This document shows positions 12,601 through 25,600 of a stretch of DNA of 64,000 bases, one piece after another (the first letter of the stretch is position 1; each line of letters starts with the position of its first letter). The notes under the pieces were generated by a model that made no database searches, was not told where the DNA came from, and saw only the letters and a program-made list of their open reading frames with translations. Source of the stretch: Phallusia mammillata (taxonomy: Eukaryota; Chordata; Ascidiacea; Phlebobranchia; Ascidiidae); NCBI GenBank assembly GCA_003260075.1, contig QLIY01000090.1, positions 181,000-244,999 on the forward strand, read 5' to 3'. Position numbers and translations under genes: made by a program.

Positions 12601-15600
12601 TACTTGCACATTACGAGTCACTGGGATCACGGACGAAATGTTACAACACAGCATCACTGTTAGAATCCTCCACATGAATGCTTACACCTTCCTCTCCCCT
12701 GTCATGTACAACTTTACGAATGGGCTCGCCAAAATCTTAAACATTTCCACTTCGGTATGACTATTTTGCTGCTAAAAGACTAAAATAAAACAAGGACCAT
12801 TTTTTTGAAAAGTGTTTTTTTGTCAGTGAAATTGTTTTCTAATATTATGTAGACAAAGAAACCATGCACTAATGCAGTAGTTCTCAAACTGTGCGTCGTG
12901 ACGCCCTGGTGCGTCGTTTCAATTTTCCAAGGGCGTCGCAGAATATTGCTGTTTCGTAACCTTTTGTTGTTGTATCAATAAACACAACTTTAATAATAAG
13001 TTTCTTAATTAACTTTTATTTGTTGGTGCGTCGCAAGTCCAGAAAACTTTTCCAGAGGCGCCGCAACAAAAAAAGTTTGAGAACCGCTGCACTAATGTAA
13101 TATTGCTTGTCAAATATGGTGCACAAAAACAACTGCCATGGAACAACATACAAATTTAAAACTTTTGTTTACCGAATTTGTAAATTTGACATATATATGC
13201 TTTATTTTTTCCCAGAAAATTTTCATATTCAATGTCCAAAATGACACTGACGTCTCCCGTGAGGTGTTAAATGTCAGCTTTTCTGTTCACGACAACGACG
13301 GGTCATTTTTTCCATCAAAATACCTACAAGATCAGGTGAGAAATTTTGAAGTTTGTGGAACAAATGTAGATAACATCGTTTTAGACATAAAACTATAAAA
13401 ACAAATTAACTTTATTTTTTTACAAGCTCTGAAATTTTCAGTACTTTAATCTAACACTGTATAATACGGTGTAGCTGTACTACGTTTAGCCATTATCCAC
13501 TATTTGTGCCCTTTCACTGTTTTTTCCATAACGTGTTAAAAGGTTGCGCAGCTATTTCTGGCTTGGTGATTGTTTTAAAGTTATCGTTTCCCTATGTTTC
13601 TATAAACTCAACCGAATTTTTGCTCAGGTTTATCTCAATCGCTTGACACTTACAAAACTGACAAGTAAAAATGTCCTCCCGTTTGACGACAATATCTGTC
13701 TGCGTGAGCCCTGTCAGAACTACAAGCGATGCACATCAGTTCTTACTTTCGACAGTTCTGCTCCATTCATTTCTTCTTCTGTTATGATTTTCAGACCCAT
13801 TTATCCTGTGTACAGACTAAAGTGAGAATTTCTTTAGTAACCAAGTTTATAAATTATAATTATGGGTCTTGATTTCACTCAGTTTTTTTGACTTTGAGAA
13901 GGTTTGGTATTGTAAACATTCAACACAGTGATTCGTACTGTGCATAAATAAATATGCTATATATAAATAGCACACTTTATAAGCTGTCGAAATTTCATCC
14001 AATTCGGACATTGTTTAAAATTCGAAAAAAATAAATAGTTTGTTTTTTTGCACTAAACATCCAGGTCTGATGTGTTTGTCTTCACTTAGGTGCGAGTGTC
14101 CAATTGGTTTCACGAATGATGAAACATGCACCGATGAAGTGGATTTATGTTACTCAAGTCCTTGTCTGAATAGTGGGGAATGTGTTTCCAAGGAAGGTGG
14201 ATACACTTGCAAATGTAAACGTGGATTTGCTGGTAAGTGCATGAAATTTGAAGTTTGTGCTTTTTATATGCGCTACCTAGTACTCATATGTATGCTATAT
14301 GGATCCTATTTAATATGTGTCTTTTTTGAACTAGTTTTAAATACCTAAAATAAGGGATCTTAACTTGGGAGTAATTATCCCAATATAGTAATTTGCTATA
14401 TTTTTCAGTTCTTATTTTTTGAATCGTTGAACAAAGTCGCAATCAGTTTTTGTTTAGTAGTAATGTTAGGTTGAGTACCAACGATTTAATGCCTTTTTTA
14501 CACCGAAAAGTGACAATATTTTTTTCACTCATTTAGTTGTAACTACTTTCTTTGCAAAAAAGTCTACTTTTTGGGGTAAATTGAATTTTTGAAATTTCAC
14601 ATGTCTAATCATTCAAGCTGTTTAATTGCAAAAACAAAGATTTTTCAGCGATACAAATTTCAGCAATTTTTTCAAAGAAACTTTCTACTTCAGTTTAAAA
14701 AATGCTTCACATTTTAAGCCTGTACTTTCAAACTGCATCCATTTGAATTGGGCGTTGAGTAATCAAAGTGCCTGGAAATTCCGTGGCTTAAATAATTGAT
14801 GAACAGCTGTGCAATACATAGGCCTCTGTGTTCGCTAGAATGTTGGCACTTATCACTCTGAATTGTTAAGCCTGCCTTACGTTTATGGAGATAATTTTAT
14901 TCATTTTGTGGAATGTTTTGTACTTTTTGATGTTGCATTGCCAAAAACACAAATTAGTTTGGAAACTAATGTATATAAATGAAAAAAGCATATAATTTGC
15001 AACAATTTTTTTTGTCTACAACTATATTGAATACCAATGTACAAGAATTTCAATTAGAAACTGTTTTTTTTTGTTAGTGTGCATTTTAACACAAAATGTT
15101 AAATGTTTTTTGTGTAACAGTATTAACATATTTTATTTGTGAAAGCAAAAGAGTTTAATGTACAGAAATAATATCTGAAACCCATATTGCAATTTAACAT
15201 GTATTCAAATAAAAGCGTAAATTATTTGACTTCACATATATAGATGTATCTTAGCTGACAATTTAAGCACACTCAACTCAAATAAGTCTATGTATTTCTT
15301 ATTACAAACCACTCAGATATGTAGATTTTGCCCAACAAATATGTCATGATCAGTCCTGAACAGGAAATAAATCAAGATATCAAATGATGAAAAATATATA
15401 AATAATAAATAAATAATAAGAAATACACATACTGATTGAGTGGTCTGAAATTGTCCGCTAATATTTAATATATTTCATATTCTTAAGAATAAATAAACTT
15501 AACTGACATAACGTTCATTATAGTCTTCATCCACCAAGCAACAAGCTGGGTGATTCGATGATAAAGTATTGTAAAAATGTGTTTGTGCATTACAGGTGTA

Positions 15601-16611
15601 CACTGTGAAATCAACTTAAACAAAGGCCAGTGTGTGGAGCACCCTGAAATCTGTAGAAACGGGGGAAAATGTCTTGATACAAGCTCTGACAGTTTTAGCT
15701 GTTCCTGTTTTGGAGTACTTGGTATAAGTAACCCTAGCGAAGAGACCACCTCATTGTGCGCGCTACGTTCAAGACAATTTCGCCGTGGCAATTTCCTTAC
15801 CCTGCCTGGAATAAGCAATCAGTGGCATTTTACTCTTTCACTAAGGTGGGTAAAAGGTTTTGTAACGCAGTGACGGAAAATTTGTTTATTTTGATTTCAT
15901 TTTTTTGTAAACTATAACTATAGTTTTCCACTTGGGTGTGTAGGACTCTATTGTGTAGATGGTCATGGCTAGCTGTTTTGTTGTTTTGGTTGTAGTTATT
16001 AGTAAGACTTTTTGCAGTAAAATGAATAATTATGCTTTTGATGTTTTATAATGCGAATTTAATACCTCAACATTTATTTATGAGCGTAAAATTCCAACTT
16101 TCTTTAACAGTATAAATAAAAGTAATCAGTTTTCTAAATAGTGCAAAAAGATTTGGGTCCCCTTTTTGAAGGAGACGCAGATGTTATTGTCTGTATTTTT
16201 TTTTTTTTTACTTTCTGTTTTATGCTGGTTTGTTCCAATTCTTCGGTCAAGAAAGAGTGCTTCAATCTTTTTATTTGAAGAAAACCTCGAAGAAAACAGC
16301 AAAAAAGCATAGACTTAACTAGGCTATTTTTTAGCTTTTCTACAATCCATGCTGATGGTCTTCTTTTCTACAACGGTCGTTTGAATCATGAACACGACTT
16401 TATGACCTTGGAGTTAGTTGGAGGTCAAGCACAGCTCAATTTTTCGACTGGTCAATCTTGGACTGTTGTGGACCCGTATGTATCAGGTGGACTGAATGAC
16501 GGTCAATGGCACACTGTCCATATACAATACTTTAATGAGGTAAATAGATATGAGCAAAATCACGATGTAAATTGTTGCTTTATGCTTAGCCAAGCTTCTG
16601 GGGTGTGAGAG

Positions 16612-16677
<66 letters not shown>

Positions 16678-19600
16678 TGTCTCCTAAAAAGTTGTATTTA
16701 GTGCTAATACACTATAAAACATAAAAATATTTTCCAACCTAAATCCTGTTTTAGAATTTTTTTTGTACACATGCTTACATTTAAATAAGCTGACCAAAAG
16801 GACCAAAAAAGTCCCTAAACAATAAAAGATGTCAAATTTATAGAAAATACTCGTGTAGTTCTTCACAGTTATGCAAAGTCAAATCAACAATAAATCTGTT
16901 TTACTGATGTGTAATATTTTGCATTTCAGCCTAAACCTGGACCTTTGCCATACGGCGTGCTAAACCGTGCAGGACCATCATCAACTAAGATCGCCGTGGT
17001 AACCGTTGACCCTGAATCGTGTGATTATATGGTGGCAGCAAATTGGAACTCAACTTTTGGTAGTTACAGCTGTTCAAAGCAAGTGAAACAAACTGGAGCA
17101 AAAAAGTAAGTTAAACAATAAAGCTGTTGCTGCCAGGCATAATAATATGAACTTTACAGAGCTCTCCTGGCACTTCATATACAGGTTGCCTTCATCAGGG
17201 TAAATAACACTGAATGTGCACATTTACCCCGATGAAGGCTACCTGTATAGGGCAAGGAAACAGTGGTACAAAAATACAATTGCCAGAAGAGCTCAATAAA
17301 ATTAAATTATTGAAATAAATGCCAATTTTTTGTGGCTTTTGTCTAATTTGAAACAAATGAGGTTTAAAAATAGGGTCCTTTTTAGATTTTAATAGTTAAG
17401 AGATGTGTTTTTTTATTGCGATTGTCAAATTTATGCTGTTTTGTAGGTGACAAGTGTATTTTATATTCGGAGTTAACAAAAAGGTGGTTTTTACAGCATG
17501 GTTCATTTTGTTTAAAGGAAAAAAATAAGCCTTTTTTCATTTTTTTGGTAGCAACATTTTATTTCATTTTTGGTTTATATTTATTTTTTAATGGACAGGA
17601 AAATGATTTTTGTTTGTTTACTGTTTTGCTTTTATTTTTAAATAGATAAATCTATGTTTTACATTTATCACTTAAATTGGACACTACATTAATTTGGTAA
17701 GGTGCAATTTGATACTTGAGGGCCATTGTATGTTTCCTATGAATGACATTGTGTAAAGTTTTTTCCCATCCACCTAAATGGAGATCAATTTCAGTCTTTT
17801 TGCTTCTCACAGACATTTTGTTGTTTGTAAATGCAAACATGAAATTTCAACCCTCCCTAATCCATGTTTTTTTACATTTGTGATTTCATGTAAACATAGA
17901 AATACCTAATTGACAAATTTATTTTGGATGTTTTTTTTCATGTTAAAGTAACATATTAAAGATATAAAAAAAATTGAACATTGATAAAAGATTACAATTG
18001 ACAAGCGATTTGTCCACACTGATTTTTAACCTAGTTTTTTTGTTTTAGCTGCTCATCTCAATTTAGAAACTGACAATAAATTCAATGAATAGTAATTATC
18101 TCAACAGAAATTAGAACAAAGCATTTATTTTCCATGTCACACCTAATTACTTCCAATTATAGCAAGTCTGTACACCTGTGATAGATAATCTCATCATAGA
18201 AATTGTTTTTTTTTAACATTAGCAAGTATTTATGGGATTATAAGTCCAAGGAACAGAATAATAGTAAAGCTTTCAGTCCTATTTCCTGGATTAATGCAAA
18301 AAAGGCAAAAAATAGGATCATAACAAATTTTGAAATCAGAAATTTTACAAACAAAACGAAGTGATTTTCTCATTACAAAGTGAGCCCCATTGAATAGTTG
18401 TGCAAACAAAATGTGGGTCACTACATTACTCACCATTTTATTATATTGGCCTGTATAATTTTATAACATCTCCGAAGTGTTACAAACACATTTGTTTGTC
18501 TAAACCAGGGGTGGGCAACCTTTGTTACTGTAGGGCCAATTATAAATGTCNAGGAGCGTGAACCGCTGGGTCATCCGGGGTCAAACTTTAGGAGGATCAA
18601 ATTGGGAAAACTAACTAACATGTGTGAAAATTTCAGTTTGAAGCACTCTTTCTTGCCCAAACGCTTGGAACAAACCAGCGTTGGACAGAAAAAAATACGG
18701 CCAAAACAATACGTGCCCCCTTCCTTTCAGGAAAGCCATAATTTGGCAATAGAAAAGTTTATAAGCCCTGATTTATTATGTGGTGTTGTGCATACCTGGT
18801 TAAACTGTATATCTACACTTGTATAATTCAACAATATCGTTCACTTACTGTTTTGGGACTCTGAACCCCCCCCCCCCACAACCTTTAATGAAGGACCGCA
18901 TGCGGCCCGCGGGCCGCAGGTTGCCCACCCCTGGTCTAAACCACTTACCCACTATTTTGTAATTTTAAAGTCTTGAATTTTGTAATTCTATGTTTGAAAT
19001 AAGTTTTCATTTTTGATTTCTTTTTCTTGAATTTATTTTATATTTTTTTTTAATTTGGGAGACAACAAAAAATCCTTTTATTTCGGCTTATTTTGGAGTC
19101 CTGAATTTTGTAATTATATTTTTATTTTTTTAAGTTTTCGTTTTTGATTTGTTTTTCTTTGAATTCATGCCAAATATTTTTTTATTTCTGAAACAATAAT
19201 AAATCCATTTTTCAGCTCTTTGGATTTAACCTCTCCACTGCTATTGGGCGGCGTTCCAGATCTACCAGAAAAATATCAAGTGCAGTCAAAATCTTTTGAC
19301 GGTTGTCTACGAGACTTAACGATCGACGGCCAATTGATTGACTTGGGCCAATATGTGGCCAACAATGGTTCGAAGGCTGGTTGCTCTCCTATGAAGTCAC
19401 AATGCGATTCACAAGTGTGTAATTCTGGAACTTGCAAACCCATGTGGAGTAATTTCCGCTGTTTGTGCAATGATGACAGAACTGGACGAAGGTAAAAATT
19501 ACAACGAAATTTCTTTTAAAAAAAGAAAATATGTAAAATGGCAGATTTGAACGATTTGTTTAAGCAATGTGAAAAGTAACTTTAAAACTGGTTACAGTTT

Positions 19601-22600
19601 AGTTGCTCCAATGTGTTGTACAGTAAACGTCGTTAAAATAAATTTAGTTAGTCCAGATCTTTACATAACCTGGACAAAATTCAAGGTGCAAAAGATTTGT
19701 AATGTGGTAAGGCTTAAACTAATCGACATCAGTTAATCCGGATTTTTGCCTTAGCCAGACGAATTTTTGGTCCAAATGGGTCTGGATTAACCAAGGTTTA
19801 CTGTGCTTTTAAAATAGTAAAACATTAGGGTTATGAGATATATATTAACGCATTGTGTGGTTTGGTGTTTTTTATTGTCCAACTTAAACTTTTGTTTCTC
19901 GAAAGTTTTCTACCCAAAAGCGCACCTATAAAATAACTGAAATTTTTGGGACACATTTGGTAGTAATAACAGTCATTTCACTGTTTAAAGTCATATAATG
20001 TAACATTTTGGTTACCTTGGGGCAAACTGGCTATCTTCCAGGGTGTGTCATTCGTGAACCACTGGTCTAAAAGCAATATAGGTTAAATATTGTTAAAAAT
20101 AGTTAAAAATCCATATTATACTTTGTTTGTGGTTGAAAAAAATCGGTAATTTTTTTCAGATGTGAGCATTTGAGTCAGTTTGTTGCACAGCTGGATGGTA
20201 AGGGCTGTGTCACGTACAATAACGTCAGAGAAATTCCAACATTTCTGCTACCATGGCAGCAAGTGGTTTCATTTCGAACGTTTCAAACTGATGCGATTGT
20301 CATGCACATCGGAATCGGTGACAACTCACCAATACAAATTGACGTCAAGGTGTGTAAATAAACCTGTTTTAGGGAATTAGCGACCGATAAAAGCAAAAAA
20401 AACTTTTCTTAAATTAACATATTTTATTACAACGTTTTAATACCTTTCTGCTGCTATCATCAGTGTAAAGTGTTGGAAGCCTACAAAAAGTGCAATTTAG
20501 CTATAAATTAATCAAATGTTATAATGTTAAATTGTAGTACTTATTCCACAGACCTGTGTATGCCACAATTTAATCTTGTGTGAAATTTTGTCACAATAAT
20601 AACAGCAGCAGTTGTTTAAGCCATTGATTTCCAAGGAATTTCAAAACTTGGGGAGAGGAATTTACTTTAAGTTTAACATGCAGTTTAAAATAGACACTTA
20701 AGCTCTGGGAATAGAACCTGTGAGGTCGATAAAAGACCCAATTTTTAATGATCTGTGTATTGGTTAACATCTACTATGTAGTCTGTTGAGAAGAAATGAA
20801 AATATTTTAAATTGTTCAGTGAGGAATTCTTCAAGGTTGGAAACCACTGGTTTAACCATTTGCAACTAAGGGTTAAAAAATCATTTGCTCTTTAAGTGGA
20901 CTGTTTTGACTATGTTTTCCGTATGTAAGCAGTTGTTCTCTGATCTCTTATAAGCTTTTACGTTCCCCTTAAAAAGTGAACAGTTATTTTTTTTCTGTTG
21001 TGAATAAAAATACTACATTAGGACAAACTTTTAATTTGATTCTTGCTTTCTAATGCAGTTGGTAGGTGGCCATGTGTTCTACGTCATCAAAACGAGATCA
21101 AAAATGCACAAACAACTTCCACTGATGCAAACATCGGTCAATGACGGTCAGTGGCATGAGTTGGCAGCTGATTGGAAGGTCAGCCCGACTAGTGGTCAAG
21201 TTCATGTCGCAGTTTACTTGGACGGATCTCTAGAACAGGTAAAAATCAGATTTGTACAGTTTATTAATTAGTAAACATAAAAAGATGTATCTTATTAACA
21301 AAGGATATACTAATTTGGCAAATATTCTGCAGTAAACCTTAGTTAATCTAGATCTTTGTCTAATTTTAATAAAACTTGAGGTACAAATGATTTGTGATGT
21401 TTTTTCTTGAGAAACCTTTTTGGTTTGTCCGAATTATTTTATCCTGATCTTTGCCTAAACTGTTTGTATCTTTGTAACAGGCACACATTGAGTTCAGTCG
21501 AACACAACTCCAGCAACTCAAGATATCTGCTGTGCATGTAGGGGGAAGATATTATCAAAACAGGGTGTTACAACCATTCAAAGGATGTTTCCAGGTACTT
21601 TTGAAAAAATTAAAAAACCTAAAAGCAATAAAATCATAGGTTAAAATACTGGAAATGTTTTAACAAAAACTGCATGATTTCGGGCCTTTTTTATACATGA
21701 ACTGTTAAAAAAGTAAAAATAAAGCATTTGGCAGTTTTTTATGTACAGGTCATTTCTGGTTAAAGGTACAAACCCACACATGCTGACATTTTAAATTGAT
21801 TACAAAAAAATAGCATAGTTTACTAAAAGCAACATCACTTTTGGTATATTTGTCAACCAGATATTAATATGCAAACAGATCCAAATCGAAACCCCTGAAA
21901 ATTTCAAAAAAATCTTATTTTGTAAAAAACATATAAAACTTGGACTGTGAAATGAACTTTAAGTGTCAAAATTAGGATTAAATTCTCTGTTAAAACACAT
22001 TTATAAGGTTTCAAGTCAAGTTTTATCATGCATAGCCCAGCACATAACACTTGTTTCTGTCACAAGTGTTTTACTGTGAAAGGAAATGTGCTGTTCGTTT
22101 CTACAAATAGACCTATTAGATTTCAAACCATGTTACGTAAAAAATATAAAACCCTTTGCAGAACCTGCGTTTGGGGTCACCACCAATGCACATCATACAA
22201 TCGAACAGTTTTACCCCTAAAGGTGGGGCTCAATTGACCCATGGGTGCAGTGACCCAGAGAAATGCACCTCTAGCCGTTGTCCCACTCACAGCAGATGCA
22301 TGTCTGAGTGGCAAAGGCCGAAATGTGTCTGCAACAAAGGTAGGTTTTCTTTGCATGACTTCTTTAAAGAGGATTGTTCTGTGCCTGCCAAGGTTATTTT
22401 TAGAAGTTGACTTTTTCACTGTTGCATGAAACTCATTTTGAAAGTTTTTTTTTTCAAAATTTTGTAGTTTACTGGCAAATTTGTTGAAAGTTGCCCTAAA
22501 TATTTATTATTTGTGAAAATTAAAAATTTGTGACTAAATAATAAGCTAATCCTCATATTTTGTTATAGATCAAACGGTTTATGGACCAAAACATTTAAAA

Positions 22601-25600
22601 GTTTTACTACTTTATTTTTTCAAACGTTGGTAAATTATGTCTATAGATTTTAGAGTCACAACGCTTTGTCCAGAATTTAAAATACTATCAGTCAAATTCA
22701 AAATTTTGTTTGAAAAAACAAAAACACTTGAGACGGAAACTGACAATGTCTTCCAAATATGGAAAATTAATATTTCCGTTACGTACCCCCCCCCCTTGTT
22801 TGAAAAAACAAAAACACTTGAGACGGAAACTGACAATGTCTTCTAAATATGGAAAATTAATATTTCCGTTAATAAAACATTTATCTGATGCTGATCGACT
22901 GTCGCTTGAATAATTTGCATATTTAATGAGTGAAGACAATGTTTCACAGGCGGATTCCTGTAGTTTGTTATGACATTTCACTTTTTCCTAATTCTTTAAT
23001 AAATTTTATTTAATCAAGTACCATATGATGTAGGTTACGTTGGCAAAACATGTACATCCATATGTGACCTCGACGTCTGCCACAACAATGGAATTTGTCA
23101 GTTAAATCCTGATTCACAAAGTGGGTACATCTGCAACTGTCCAAGGGGATTTTCTGGGCCTGCTTGCGAACAGGAACACACAGAGAAATGCCCCACTGGG
23201 TGGTATGGCAGCTCCCTATGTGCCCCATGTAACTGCTCCACTTCGAAAAACTTTGATTCCAATTGTGATGTGAAAACTGGAGCATGCTCGTGCAAGGTAA
23301 ATCAAGTCATGTACTGGATTTAGTGAAATTCAGTTGGGTTTAATTTGCATCTGATCCAAATCCAGTTTCAAGCAAAAAGTTGTTGTAAACCGAAATTGTA
23401 TTGTTTGAATTCTGTATTTCTTTGGAAGAGATACAGATTTGGGGTAAAAACAGCTTGTTTCGAAGTACATTAAACTTTGGTTTTTTGTTTTTTTACTTCA
23501 AGCCTTACCACATTACAAATCTTTTGTACTTCTGGTTTTGTCCAAATTAGGCAAAGATCAGTATTAACTGAATCCACTGCGGTTTACTGTATTATGCCAG
23601 TATGTTTTAGGATGATTTTTTTACCGTCTTGCACTGCTTTTGCCAACCCCAACTCTGCAAACTGAAATGAGTGTTTAATTTCGCCAGGATATACCCTCAT
23701 AATATAGCAACCCTTTTTTAACTGTACAAAATCAGCACTCTTTTTATCACTAACTTTTCCATTAAGCTGGTGAATGTTTATGCTGTGGCAAACACAGTCA
23801 TGGAACAATAAGGAGTAAGAATCACCGGTCTAACATCTTGCAATAATTTGTTACAGAAACACCACTACTATGTGTCAGAATTGGACATATGCCTTCCTTG
23901 CAAATGTTATCATCTCGGATCAGAAGACCTTCAATGTAACGAAAATACTGGACAGTGTAGATGTAGAGAAGGAATATCTGGCCGACAATGTAGCAAGTGT
24001 ACTTACAAATTTTCTGAGGTAATTCTTACCGTGTATTTCGTTAGTGTTTACTAGGGCTAAAAAATTGCAAATGTTTGCATTAAAAAAACACCATTAGGTG
24101 AGATATATATATTCCACAATATTTTCCATTCTTAGTTACACTCTTTATGCAGAGATTTTGAGCTGGAGTAGTTTTTCACTCTTTTGTCACGATTGAGGGC
24201 TAAATAACAGTTTGCAAAATTCATCAGCCATCCGGAACTAGGGTGTTAATATGCAAATGAGAAAAAGGTTGACAACCTATGCTCTAATATTTAAGACTAT
24301 TAAACTTTTGGTTAAAAATCCGATTTATTTAATAATTCCCAAGATTTTTTTTCTTTTCAGAAAAATATTGAAGCAGAAAAATATAAACACAATAATTCCC
24401 TTTACTCCTGTTTTTGTGCTTTGTCTTAAAATCTAAATTTATTGACAAAAACATTTTCCTATTCTGCAGATAACGAAGGCTGGCTGTCAAGTACTTGATA
24501 AAGCATGCCCCAGATCGCTCCACAGTGATATCTGGTGGCCACAAACCCGTCTGAATGTCCGTCGTCCAATGCTGTGTCCCTACGGTTCAGTTGGTACAGC
24601 AGCTCGCATGTGTGATGCCGAACATAGCTGGCTTGAACCTGATCTATCGAATTGCACAAGCACTGATTTCCACAAATTTGCGGTGGTGTTGAATAAGATG
24701 AGCGTAAACCAAACCCAGTTGAATACAAGGAGGTAAGACTGTTGAAAAAAATGTTTTTTTAAATTTTATGTAGACTTTTTCTGGAGAAAATATCTGTCTG
24801 ATAGAAATGTCAAGTTTTGAAGAAAAAAAACATGATCAAAAATATAGTGTTTTTTCGCCATTTCAACAAAAATATAAAAACTTGATTTTTAGTTTAAAAA
24901 ATAGTTTAATATAAAAGCACAATAAAAAACAATGCTTTTGACTTATCGCCAAAAATTGCAAAGTCGCTAATTATGTATGTCAGCAAGAAGTGTATAGCAT
25001 ATAAATACGAAAGTATGGGCTTGTATTATCCTATTAAGACTATATCAAATGTAAAATATGCATGCATTTGAAATATATACAGTAAAAACATTCATTACTG
25101 TACTAAATAGTCTTCACATGCAAAAACCGTTTATAACATTACCTTACTAACATAAAAAAATGAAACATACTTCATGAAACAGTAAATTTATTTGTTACCT
25201 ATCATTTCAGATCTATACAGCTAAGTAGCGAACTGGACAAAGCTACAGCAGCCAATACTGTTATGTATGAAAAGGACGTTGTCAGTTCATACCAAATTAT
25301 CAGAGAGCTGCTCGACTATCAAAGCAAACAGTCGGACTTTGGATTAGCAACTGCATCTGATTCATCATTTACAGGTTCGTCACGATTTGCACTATGTGGC
25401 TGTTTATAAGAACCAGTAGTTATGTTTTTTGCTACGTTGCAGGAAATGTTATTGTCCGTTTGCATATAAACGTGTGTGGGACCCATTCGTTTCTGCGTGC
25501 GTTTAAATATGTTGTTTAATGTTAGATGTAGATAGGGGGTTCACCTGACATTAGGTAACAAATGTAGATTCGTTGTAAGAATGGCAAATGAAGTAATTTG

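Noticed and set aside
18602-18826. 74-codon open frame, also on the minus strand at 27145-27393, as a gene
   Set aside because: It is conserved only because the two segments are recent copies of each other. One copy lies in CELSR intron 25, and no family is recognised.
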